Shown: positions 8,107-15,599 of the stretch, one piece after another | How the letters are laid out: each line of letters starts with the position of its first letter | Numbering within the stretch: the first letter of the stretch is position 1 | Origin: Rosettibacter sp964572725 | GTDB lineage: Bacteria > Bacteroidota > Ignavibacteria > Ignavibacteriales > Melioribacteraceae | Length of the DNA: 36,521 bases | Assembly: GCA_964572725.1 (NCBI GenBank) | Contig: CAZNFW010000029.1 | Coordinates: forward strand, 1-36,521 | Direction of reading: 5' to 3' | Notes under the pieces: model-generated | Told to the model about the DNA's origin: nothing | Database searches by the model: none | The model's input: the letters and a program-made list of their open reading frames with translations, nothing else | Position numbers and translations under genes: made by a program

Positions 8107-10236
8107 ATGCCTTCAGGCAACTTTCATATTTCGACAGAAATAAATTTATTTTATTTAATCCCTGGAATAATTATAATATTTATATATTCATATTTTATAT
8201 ATAAATATACAATCCCAAAAGTTACTGCTTTAATAAAGACAATTTTATATATAATCAGAAGTGTTGCTTTATTGCTAATCTTAATTTTAATATTTGAACC
8301 TGTTCTAACTATTACCTATCAAAAAATTATTGACCCCAAGATTTTTCTTTTTACCGACAACTCAAAGTCACTTGCAGTTAAGGATAGTTTAAAAAGACTT
8401 TCTGATAATATTGATGTAATCAAAAATTTAGTAGCAGCTAAAAAGAACAGTTACAATATTTTTACCTTTGGAGTTAATCTTGAGTCTTTATCAATTGACT
8501 CACTAAATAAAATTAAGTACGATGAACCATTAACAAATTTTGAAAAAATAATTTCACTCCTAAAATATTCAGAAAATAATACAGCAGGAGCAGTCATTAT
8601 TAGTGATGGAATAATAACAGATGGCAGTAATCCAATATATGAAGCAGAAAAATTAAATTTCCCAATTTTTACTGTTGGAATTGGAGATAGTTCAATTCAA
8701 AAAGATATTGCAGTAAAGGAAGTTCTTTATAATCAATTTATTTATGCAAATAAAGAAACTGAAATTGAAGCATTAATAACACAAAAAGGATTTGATAATA
8801 ATGCAATCAGCGTTTCACTTTTCGAAGAAGATAAGTTGATACAAACAAAAAATATTAATCTCAGCGAAACAGGTTTTAATAAAATTAAATTTGATTATAC
8901 ACCTAAAAATTATGGGGAAGTAAAATTAAGTATATTAACATCCCAACTAAAAAATGAAGATAATCTCTTTAATAATAAAAAGACATTTTTTATTAATGTA
9001 TTAAAAGACAAAATTAAAGTTGCAATTATTGCAGGCAGCCCATCCTCGGATTTATCAGCTGTTTCAACTGCACTTAAAAATAACGAGAATATTGATATAA
9101 TAAAAATTATTCAAATTACACAAAGCAAAATATGGAACGACAATATTTCTAAAATCGACAGTGCAAATGTTTTGATTCTAATAGACTTTCCTGCTTACAA
9201 CTCATCATCAGCTTTTTCACAACGAATCTTTTCAAGTATAGAAAAAAATAATAAACCATATTTAATGATTGTTTCCAACAATACAGATTTGCATCAACTA
9301 TCCGCTTATGAAAAAGTTCTTCCTTTTTCAATAAATAATATTTCGAATACTTACATTGAAATCACACCAACTATTTTCAGCAATTCAATAAAAACTATTT
9401 TTACAAAATCATTTGAAGATAGAGAATGGGAGAATTTACCTCCACTTACTAAATCAACAACTGAATTATTACCTAAACCTGGAAGTGAAATATTAGTAAA
9501 AGGAACGGTAAAAAACATTCCAGCAAATATACCTCTGATTATTTCGATGAATATTGGAAGTCAAAAATCATTCGCAATTTTAGCAGGAGATATATGGAGA
9601 TGGCAGCTATTAAAAGCAGAAAAAAATCCTTTCTTCTTTTCTAAATTTCTTAACAACATTATTAAATGGCTTAATACAGCAGAAAAACATAACCAGTTCA
9701 TTGTAAAGACAAATAAAAAGATATATTCTGAAAGTGAATCAATTGATTTTACAGCCGAATTATATGATAACACTTTTACACCAATTGACTCAGCAAAAAT
9801 TAATTTAACTGTTTTTAATGATAATCAAAAATATAATCTGGCATTTGAAAAGGTAAAAGACGGGTTATTCCAAACCAGTCTTGAATTAAACAGGCAGGGG
9901 AATTATTCTTATGAAGCTACAGCAGAATATGATGGAATTACGTTAAAAAGTAATAGAGGGAGATTTTCATTAATTGAATCAGATATTGAAAAATTCAATA
10001 CGCAAATGGATATAAATTTTCTAAAGCAATTAGCTTATGCATCCAAGGGCAATTTCTATTTTTTAAGTGATATTAATGAATTGAAAAAACAATTAAACGA
10101 TATTCTCAATACTTCAAAAAAAGAAAAAACTATTACTTCAGAAATTAATTTACGAACTGATAAATGGTTGTTGATTATAATTATTTTATTATTTTCTATT
10201 GAATGGTTTATTAGGAAAAGATATGGCATGATATAG
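8107..10236 (+). CDS. Membrane-anchored von Willebrand factor A domain protein (BatA/B-like architecture)
   Basis: The 709-residue protein has two N-terminal membrane helices (about 15-33 and 45-66), a vWA-like domain, a long extracytoplasmic region and a C-terminal helix (about 683-699) followed by a basic tail. The vWA domain has a plausible metal-ion-dependent adhesion site: DNSKS (D84, S86, S88), a candidate Thr at 143, and SDG with D167. This layout recalls the CoxE/BatA-type proteins and the amidotransferase-fold membrane proteins that often follow surE in this phylum. The role is not known; vWA domains normally mediate metal-dependent protein binding. It starts 1 bp after surE and comF follows about 33 bp later, so this is one operon. 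Confidence 0.8.
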   Translation: MPSGNFHISTEINLFYLIPGIIIIFIYSYFIYKYTIPKVTALIKTILYIIRSVALLLILILIFEPVLTITYQKIIDPKIFLFTDNSKSLAVKDSLKRLSDNIDVIKNLVAAKKNSYNIFTFGVNLESLSIDSLNKIKYDEPLTNFEKIISLLKYSENNTAGAVIISDGIITDGSNPIYEAEKLNFPIFTVGIGDSSIQKDIAVKEVLYNQFIYANKETEIEALITQKGFDNNAISVSLFEEDKLIQTKNINLSETGFNKIKFDYTPKNYGEVKLSILTSQLKNEDNLFNNKKTFFINVLKDKIKVAIIAGSPSSDLSAVSTALKNNENIDIIKIIQITQSKIWNDNISKIDSANVLILIDFPAYNSSSAFSQRIFSSIEKNNKPYLMIVSNNTDLHQLSAYEKVLPFSINNISNTYIEITPTIFSNSIKTIFTKSFEDREWENLPPLTKSTTELLPKPGSEILVKGTVKNIPANIPLIISMNIGSQKSFAILAGDIWRWQLLKAEKNPFFFSKFLNNIIKWLNTAEKHNQFIVKTNKKIYSESESIDFTAELYDNTFTPIDSAKINLTVFNDNQKYNLAFEKVKDGLFQTSLELNRQGNYSYEATAEYDGITLKSNRGRFSLIESDIEKFNTQMDINFLKQLAYASKGNFYFLSDINELKKQLNDILNTSKKEKTITSEINLRTDKWLLIIIILLFSIEWFIRKRYGMI

Positions 10237-10269
10237 TTAATACATTTGAAAAACAATAATGTAATTCAA

Positions 10270-10953
10270 ATGAAATTATTAAAAGAAGCATTAGATTTTT
10301 TCCTGCCACGAATTTGTATTTCATGCGAAGAGAAATTAAAAGAAAATGAGAAATGCATTTGTTCAAATTGTTTGTCTTCAATTCAAAAAACAGATAAAGA
10401 CTTATTATTAAAAGAGTACAACAGAAAATTTAAAAAAGAAAATATTATAACAGATTTTCTTTCGTTATATATCTTTGAAAAAGATAAAGTCTTGCAATCT
10501 GTAATTCATGATTTAAAATATAAAGGAAACATCAAAGCAGGATTTTTTTTGGGTGAACTCGCTGGTAAATATTTTTACGATGAAATTTTAAGATGGAACC
10601 CAGATTTTATAATTCCAGTTCCTCTTTATCATCTAAAAAAAGCTGAAAGAGGATATAATCAATCATATTATATTTCCAAAGCAATCAGTAAAATTGTTAA
10701 TATTCCGGTTAAGACAACTGTATTAAAAAGAACAAGATATACGCAATCTCAAACTGAGTTAAATTTAGAAGAAAGAAAAATTAATGTATGCGGGGCATTT
10801 TCAGTTAAAAAGAAAAACTTAATAAGAAATAGAACTTTCCTGATTGTAGATGATGTAATTACAACTGGCGCTACAATATCAGAATGCGGGAAAGTATTGT
10901 TAGAAAATGGTGCTTCAAAAATTTATGCACTATCTATTTCTTTAGCTAACTAA
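10270..10953 (+). CDS. ComF-family phosphoribosyltransferase-like protein
   Basis: ComF proteins take part in DNA uptake or handling and carry a type I phosphoribosyltransferase fold. From ATG 10270 the protein has 227 residues: a zinc ribbon (C16-x2-C19 and C31-x2-C34), PVPLYHLKKAERGYNQ, and the PRPP loop IVDDVITTGAT at about 192-202. An in-frame TTG at 10246 would add eight residues with no family similarity, so I chose the ATG. It is the last gene of the surE operon. Its stop codon abuts the argS stop codon on the other strand with no spacer, and no terminator hairpin is evident. Confidence 0.88.
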   Translation: MKLLKEALDFFLPRICISCEEKLKENEKCICSNCLSSIQKTDKDLLLKEYNRKFKKENIITDFLSLYIFEKDKVLQSVIHDLKYKGNIKAGFFLGELAGKYFYDEILRWNPDFIIPVPLYHLKKAERGYNQSYYISKAISKIVNIPVKTTVLKRTRYTQSQTELNLEERKINVCGAFSVKKKNLIRNRTFLIVDDVITTGATISECGKVLLENGASKIYALSISLAN

Positions 10954-12582
10954 CTACATTTTTTCAGGAGCAGAAACACCAAGAATTTTTAAACCATTTC
11001 TAATTACGATTTGAACTGCAACAATTAATGCAATTCTTGCTTCAGCTAATTCTTTTGGACTTCCAATTATTCTGCATTCGGTATAAAACTTATGGAATAA
11101 AGCTGCTAATTCTTCAAGATAAACACATATTCTATGCGGTTCAAAATTTTCTGCACTCAATAAAACTTCGTCCGGAAATTCGTATAATTTTTTCAATAAA
11201 TTTTGTTCTTCATCTTTGGTAAGTAATTCAAGATTTTCTAAAGACATATTAAGATTTTCATCTTTAGTCATTCGTAGTATTGAGGAAATTCTTGCATGTG
11301 CATATTGAAGATAAAATACAGGATTTTCGTCAGATTGTTTTTTTGCAAGTCCAATATCAAAATTTAAGTGACTTGAAATGCTTCGCATATTAAAAAAGTA
11401 TCTTACAACATCACTTCCTACTTCATCTATCAATTCATCAAGTGTTACATAATTTGCTTTGCGAGTTGACATTTTAACCACTTCACCATTTTGTATTATT
11501 GTAACAAACTGGTGAATCAAAACTTTTACTTTGCTTATATCATATCCAAGTGCTTTAAGTCCAGCTAAAACATCTGGATAAGTTGCGTTATGGTCTGCAC
11601 CAAATAAATCTACTATTAAATCATAACCTCGTTCAAATTTTGTAATATGGTATGCTATATCTGGTAATCTATAAGTTGGTTCCCCAGTTGATTTTACAAT
11701 AACTTTATCTTTTTCATTGCCTAATTCAGAAAGTTTAAGCCAAACAGCATCATCTTTCTTATATGATAATTTTTTTTCTTCGAACAACTGCAGAAGTTTT
11801 TTTATTCTTCCTTCTTCATACAAACTATTTTCGTTATAATAATTATCAAAATGGATATTGAGACGACTCAAAGTTTTATTAATGTCATCAAAAATTTCTT
11901 TTTCTGCTCTTTGCTTAAAAATTCCTTCTGCATTTTCATTAATTAATTTATCTCCATATTCATCATAAAGTTTTTTTGCAATATCTTTAATATAATCTCC
12001 CTGATAATATTCTTCCGGGAATTCAATATTATGGCTCAGCAATTCAAGATATCTTAAGCGAACAGAATCACCAAGAATTCTCATTTGTCTGCCCGCATTA
12101 TTAAAATAATATTCTCTTTCAACTTTATAGCCAATCCAATCAAGTAAATTTGCAATAGTATCTCCTGTTACAGCATTTCTTCCATGCCCTACTGTTAAAG
12201 GTCCGGTTGGATTTGCAGATACAAATTCTACCTGTGCAATTTTACCATCATACTTATTTGTTTTGCCATAGTTATCAGATTTATTAAGAATATCTTTTAT
12301 CAAACTCGTTACATATTTTTTTGTAAAATAAAAATTTATAAATCCCGGTCCTGCAATTTCTATTTTTTCAATAATTGAATTATCATATTCAAGATTAGAA
12401 ATAATTTCGTTAGCAATATCTCGTGGGCTCTTTTTTAATGATTTAGCCAGCAACATAGCAACATTTGTGGAGTAATCGCCATGTTCTTTCTGGTTTGGGA
12501 CAGTAAAAATCAACTCGATATTTTTTAGATAATTTAGTTTTTCAGAAAGCTTATGAAATATTTTATAAAGATAATTTTTCAA
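10954..12582 (-). CDS. argS: Arginyl-tRNA synthetase
   Basis: This enzyme charges tRNA-Arg. The N-terminal Arg-specific domain is present (PNQKEHGDYSTNVAMLLAKS), then FVSANPTGPLTVGHGRN, the class I HIGH-type signature (TVGH at 130-133), and the KMSKS-type loop KMSTRKANYVTLDEL at about 370. The C-terminal DALR anticodon domain covers the last about 120 residues. At 542 residues it is slightly compact. In the second signature the usual Gly after the Lys-rich loop is Ala (KA rather than KG), a mild change. It follows rsfS with no gap and ends back-to-back with comF. Confidence 0.96.
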   Translation of the reverse strand: MKNYLYKIFHKLSEKLNYLKNIELIFTVPNQKEHGDYSTNVAMLLAKSLKKSPRDIANEIISNLEYDNSIIEKIEIAGPGFINFYFTKKYVTSLIKDILNKSDNYGKTNKYDGKIAQVEFVSANPTGPLTVGHGRNAVTGDTIANLLDWIGYKVEREYYFNNAGRQMRILGDSVRLRYLELLSHNIEFPEEYYQGDYIKDIAKKLYDEYGDKLINENAEGIFKQRAEKEIFDDINKTLSRLNIHFDNYYNENSLYEEGRIKKLLQLFEEKKLSYKKDDAVWLKLSELGNEKDKVIVKSTGEPTYRLPDIAYHITKFERGYDLIVDLFGADHNATYPDVLAGLKALGYDISKVKVLIHQFVTIIQNGEVVKMSTRKANYVTLDELIDEVGSDVVRYFFNMRSISSHLNFDIGLAKKQSDENPVFYLQYAHARISSILRMTKDENLNMSLENLELLTKDEEQNLLKKLYEFPDEVLLSAENFEPHRICVYLEELAALFHKFYTECRIIGSPKELAEARIALIVAVQIVIRNGLKILGVSAPEKM

Positions 12583-12996
12583 TTATTTCTCCGTTTTCTT
12601 TTTTGATTCGTTACTTGAATTTTTTGAACTGCGTTTTCTTTTGGGCTCATCTTCATCATTAACAGGTATAATCGGGGCATCTCCCCAGAGTTTTTCCAGA
12701 TTATAATAATTTCTTACTTCTGTTCGAAATATATGAACTATAACATCAAAATAATCAAGTATAACCCAGTTTAAAGTTTCATAACCTTCTCTGCTAAAAC
12801 ATTTAATGCCTTTAGAACTTAGTTTTTCATCTACTTCATCTGCAATTGCTTTTACCTGTTTATCCACATCAGCTGAACAAATAACAAAATAATCTGAGAT
12901 AGTAGAAATTTTTCGTATGTCAAGAATTTTGATATCGTACCCCTTTTTGTTTAATATTAGCTGAGCAATTTGTTTAGCAAATTTTAATGAATCCAC
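12583..12996 (-). CDS. rsfS: Ribosomal silencing factor RsfS
   Basis: RsfS binds ribosomal protein uL14 and blocks subunit joining under nutrient limitation. The core matches well: ISDYFVICSADVDKQVKAIADEV and then WVILDYFDVIVHIF with RNYYNLEKLWGDAP (residues about 30-112). After it is a 25-residue charged tail of Lys, Ser and Glu that is probably disordered. The start is GTG at 12994-12996 with GAGG six bases upstream. It follows the LytR_C gene by 7 bp and precedes argS directly. Confidence 0.94.
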   Translation of the reverse strand: MDSLKFAKQIAQLILNKKGYDIKILDIRKISTISDYFVICSADVDKQVKAIADEVDEKLSSKGIKCFSREGYETLNWVILDYFDVIVHIFRTEVRNYYNLEKLWGDAPIIPVNDEDEPKRKRSSKNSSNESKKKTEK

Positions 12997-13003
12997 ACTT
13001 ACC

Positions 13004-13486
13004 TCATTTTAGTGGTTTTAAGTTAAAGTAATCTTTTCCAATAATAATTGAAACATCAAGAAAATAATTCTCATTAAGCTGCTGAATAACATTTTCTCTT
13101 TTTACACCTAATACTTCTGCAACTTTATATGCATTAGCTTTATTGCCTCTTCTATCGATAATAATAGTTTCATCAATATCGTTATTAATGTAGTTGCCAA
13201 TATTCACAACATCAAATCTATTGTTTCTTAGAAAATCTGTAAATCTGTCTGCAACACCTGCTACATTACATCCATTTAAAACTTCAACCTGAATAATTTC
13301 TGAAGGTAATTGTTCATCTTTGTATGAGTTTGTTTTTGCATCCGAAATTTTAATATAAAGTGAATAGATAATAAAAAGTATAATGGCAAACAAAAAGAAA
13401 TTAATGATATTTAAGAATAGATTTATTGAGGAAGACTTTAAATCTGTATTCTTTTTAGAAGATTTTTTCGAATTATTTTTTTCCAA
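13004..13486 (-). CDS. Single-pass membrane protein with LytR C-terminal (LytR_C) domain
   Basis: A lysine-rich cytosolic N-terminus is followed by a membrane helix (about residues 24-45) and an extracytoplasmic domain containing IQVEVLNGCNVAGVADRFTDFL, which is the LytR_C/CpsA C-terminal pattern (a V-x-V-x-N-G start and a helix of alternating Ala and aromatic residues). Here the domain stands alone, without the catalytic LCP part, as is common in this phylum. Its function is unknown; a cell-envelope role is likely. There is no ATG: translation most likely starts at TTG 13484-13486, because the frame is closed a few codons further upstream (stop at 13508-13510) and no Met occurs before the helix. 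Confidence 0.82.
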   Translation of the reverse strand: MEKNNSKKSSKKNTDLKSSSINLFLNIINFFLFAIILFIIYSLYIKISDAKTNSYKDEQLPSEIIQVEVLNGCNVAGVADRFTDFLRNNRFDVVNIGNYINNDIDETIIIDRRGNKANAYKVAEVLGVKRENVIQQLNENYFLDVSIIIGKDYFNLKPLK

Positions 13487-13522
13487 GTGTTGCGTGTCTA
13501 AATTAAATCAAATTATCAGTCG

Positions 13523-13530
13523 CAAATTTA
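13523..13530 (-). promoter_or_regulatory. Candidate -7 element for LytR_C-rsfS-argS
   Basis: On the minus strand this reads TAAATTTG, matching TAnnTTTG. It lies in the 59 bp gap upstream of the LytR_C start and would give a leader of about 30 bases. No -33 TTG with correct spacing was found. Confidence 0.35.
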
Positions 13531-13545
13531 ATAAAATTTCTGCCT

Positions 13546-14031
13546 CTATTTATCATAATCAAAGCGGTCAAATAAATCTCTGTAATAAAAAGATGAATAA
13601 TAGCTGTATGGATTATAATAAGGAATGTTTCTGTATTGTAGTATTATTGACATGTTTTCTGCAGGTTTATAATTGATTTGTGCTCGGTTTAAATATAATC
13701 CATTAATTTTATTTGAAAATTCTTTCCCAAAAGAATTAAATGGAGAATTTACAAGACTTATATCTGCTTGAATATTCAACTTATCACTTATTTTATAAAA
13801 CATGCTGTTAGTATAAGTTGTCAAAGCTAAACTGCCTGCTGCGCCAAAAGTTTGATAAGATATATCAAATGTATGATTCATCTTAAAATTTTCTGAGTTA
13901 AAAAAATTGAACAAACTTGAAGAATAATTTTTTATTATGCTGCTTTTTATATCATAATTAGTTGGCTGGTCTTTGAACTGAGCAGTTAATGTTGTCGCAA
14001 ATGTTATCAATACTAAAATTATCTTTTTCAT
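13546..14031 (-). CDS. Small exported protein of unknown function
   Basis: I do not recognise the family. From ATG 14029-14031 the protein has 161 residues and begins with a clear signal peptide (MKKIILVLITFATTLTAQ). An ATG four codons upstream (14041-14043) is less likely because the GGAG ribosome site lies between the two. The mature part is rich in Asn, Ser, Tyr and Phe. It has alternating strands such as LNIQADISLV and MSIILQYRNI, then a Tyr-rich stretch (YYNPYSYYSSFYYRD), suggesting a beta-rich periplasmic or outer-membrane protein. It sits upstream of the LytR_C gene with a 59 bp gap that holds its own candidate promoter. Confidence 0.65.
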   Translation of the reverse strand: MKKIILVLITFATTLTAQFKDQPTNYDIKSSIIKNYSSSLFNFFNSENFKMNHTFDISYQTFGAAGSLALTTYTNSMFYKISDKLNIQADISLVNSPFNSFGKEFSNKINGLYLNRAQINYKPAENMSIILQYRNIPYYNPYSYYSSFYYRDLFDRFDYDK

Positions 14032-14148
14032 TGTAAGCTCCATTTTTTGGCTTTTAACAATGAATCAAAATTTTTGTTTCTTTGTTAATCGCTATGGCAA
14101 TTTTATCATAAGTTTTATAAAGTTTCAAGTCATATTGAAATCAATTGA

Positions 14149-14607
14149 TTATTTGATGCGCACAACCATTTCAATTTCCACAGGTGCATTTAATGGTAAA
14201 TCGCTTACTCCAACTGCACTTCTTGCATGTTTACCTTTTTCTCCAAAAACATTTACCAAAAACTCCGAAGCCCCGTTTGCAACCTTTGGCTGGGATGAAT
14301 ATCCGATTCTGGAATTAACAAACACAGTTAATTTAACAATTTGCTCAATTCTATCAAGACTGCCAATTAAAGATTTTACTGCACTCAAACAATTAATTGC
14401 ACAGAGTTGTGCACATTCAATTGCCTTTTCTTCACTTACTTCGTAACCAACTTTGCCTTCGGCTATTAATTTACCATTTTTTATTGGGAGCTGCCCTGAT
14501 GTATAAACTAAATCACCAATTTGATTTGCTGGAACATAAGATGCTATTGGTTTGGGAGCATTTGGCAAATCATGCCCTAATATTTCTCGAATTTTTTGTT
14601 CATACAT
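14149..14607 (-). CDS. RidA/YjgF/UK114-family protein
   Basis: This 152-residue protein belongs to the RidA superfamily, whose archetype hydrolyses reactive enamine/imine intermediates. It shows GDLVYTSGQLPIKNGKL, EEKAIECAQLCAINCLSAV, VKLTVFVNS and the C-terminal HARSAVGVSDLPLNAPVEIEM, which contains the conserved substrate-binding Arg. It is about 20 residues longer than typical RidA and resembles the longer L-PSP-type subgroup, so deaminase activity is likely but not certain. A strong ribosome site (AGGAGG) and a TATATTTG promoter box lie upstream. It diverges from mazG. Confidence 0.9.
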   Translation of the reverse strand: MYEQKIREILGHDLPNAPKPIASYVPANQIGDLVYTSGQLPIKNGKLIAEGKVGYEVSEEKAIECAQLCAINCLSAVKSLIGSLDRIEQIVKLTVFVNSRIGYSSQPKVANGASEFLVNVFGEKGKHARSAVGVSDLPLNAPVEIEMVVRIK

Positions 14608-14631
14608 TTTTACTCCTCCTTAATTTCACTG

Positions 14632-14639
14632 CAAATATA
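14632..14639 (-). promoter_or_regulatory. Candidate -7 element for the RidA-like gene
   Basis: On the minus strand this reads TATATTTG, an exact TAnnTTTG match 24 bases upstream of the ATG. A perfect AGGAGG ribosome site lies between box and start. No -33 TTG was seen at standard spacing. Confidence 0.45.
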
Positions 14640-14700
14640 TAAAAATATTTTTTTGATTTATTTAAAAATTTAGAATTAGCTTTTTATCATACTCATTATT

Positions 14701-14708
14701 TATCTTTG
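14701..14708 (+). promoter_or_regulatory. Candidate -7 element for mazG
   Basis: TATCTTTG matches TAnnTTTG and lies 20 bases upstream of the mazG ATG, with AAGGA between them. The leader would be only about 15 bases. No good -33 element is visible. Confidence 0.4.
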
Positions 14709-14728
14709 CAGCAAAAAAAGGACATAAC

Positions 14729-15490
14729 ATGACTGGAGAAAAATTTGAAGAATTATACAATATCATGAAAAGACTAAGAAAAGATTGTCCATGGGACAGA
14801 GAACAAACACATGATTCAATTAAAGCTGCAACAATTGAAGAAACTTATGAACTAATAGAAGCAATTGATGAAAAAAATTATAAAGAAATTAAAACAGAAC
14901 TTGGAGATTTATTGCTTCACATTCTATTTCATTCTGTTATTGCAGAAGAAGAAAACCATTTTAATATTAATGATGTTATAGATACTATCAAAGAAAAATT
15001 AATTCGCCGTCACCCTCATGTATTTGGAAATGTAAAAGTCAATGGAACTGAAGATATAGTAAAGAACTGGGAAGAAATTAAATTATCAGAAGGCAGAGAA
15101 TCTATTTTAGAAGGTGTTCCTAAAAACATGCCCGGGCTTGCAAGAGCTTACCGTTTGCAGGAAAAAGCTTCTAAAGTTGGTTTTGACTGGAGTAATAAAG
15201 AAGATGTATGGAATAAAGTCATTGAAGAAATTAACGAAATGCATGCATGTGAACAAAGTGGTAATCATAAAAAATTAGAAGAAGAACTTGGCGATGTTTT
15301 CTTTGCTCTTGCGAATTATGCAAGATTTCTCGGGATCAATCCAGAAAATGCTTTGAGAATTACTAACGAAAAATTTATTGCAAGATTTAATTATGTTGAA
15401 AATAAAATAAAAGAAAGCGGAAAAAATCTAACAGAATCCTCTCTTGAAGAAATGGATAAATACTGGGAAGAAAGCAAAGCAAAGTTGTAG
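14729..15490 (+). CDS. mazG: Nucleoside triphosphate pyrophosphohydrolase MazG
   Basis: MazG hydrolyses NTPs and dNTPs to monophosphates and pyrophosphate and is linked to housecleaning and the stringent response. The 253-residue protein has two tandem all-alpha MazG domains. The first begins with CPWDREQTHDSI and holds the metal site E37-E38-x2-E41 with E57-x2-D60 (ELGD). The second repeats the pattern as EEINEMHACE and EELGDVFFALANYAR (residues about 165-205). Length and motifs match the full-length enzyme. It is a single-gene unit, divergent from the RidA-like gene and convergent with pepD across a hairpin. Confidence 0.95.
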   Translation: MTGEKFEELYNIMKRLRKDCPWDREQTHDSIKAATIEETYELIEAIDEKNYKEIKTELGDLLLHILFHSVIAEEENHFNINDVIDTIKEKLIRRHPHVFGNVKVNGTEDIVKNWEEIKLSEGRESILEGVPKNMPGLARAYRLQEKASKVGFDWSNKEDVWNKVIEEINEMHACEQSGNHKKLEEELGDVFFALANYARFLGINPENALRITNEKFIARFNYVENKIKESGKNLTESSLEEMDKYWEESKAKL

Positions 15491-15538
15491 ATTCAATTTT
15501 ATTTTTTAATAAACTTTATAATGAAATCTTTATAACAG

Positions 15539-15580
15539 AAGCAAGAGTATAGACATAATAGAATTTCTATACTCTTGCTT
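15539..15580. terminator. Bidirectional hairpin between mazG and pepD
   Basis: A perfect 14-bp inverted repeat, AAGCAAGAGTATAG at 15539-15552 and its complement at 15567-15580, encloses a 14-base loop. It lies between two convergent genes, so it probably terminates both. Neither side has a strong T-run directly after the stem, so it is not a textbook intrinsic terminator. Confidence 0.7.
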
Positions 15581-15599
15581 TAATTATGACAATTTCTTT

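Noticed and set aside
10246..10269. Upstream TTG start for the ComF gene
   Set aside because: It adds eight residues unlike the family, and the ATG at 10270 begins with the expected helix before the zinc ribbon.
13383..13676. Plus-strand frame of 97 codons spanning the LytR_C/exported-protein gap
   Set aside because: It runs opposite to two supported genes and has no family similarity or ribosome site.
14041..14043. Upstream ATG for the small exported protein
   Set aside because: The GGAG ribosome site lies between this ATG and the one at 14029-14031, and the signal peptide starts properly at the second.
14060..14446. Plus-strand open frame of 128 codons
   Set aside because: It lies antisense to the RidA-like gene, whose translation matches a known family over its full length; this frame has no recognisable protein features and no ribosome site.
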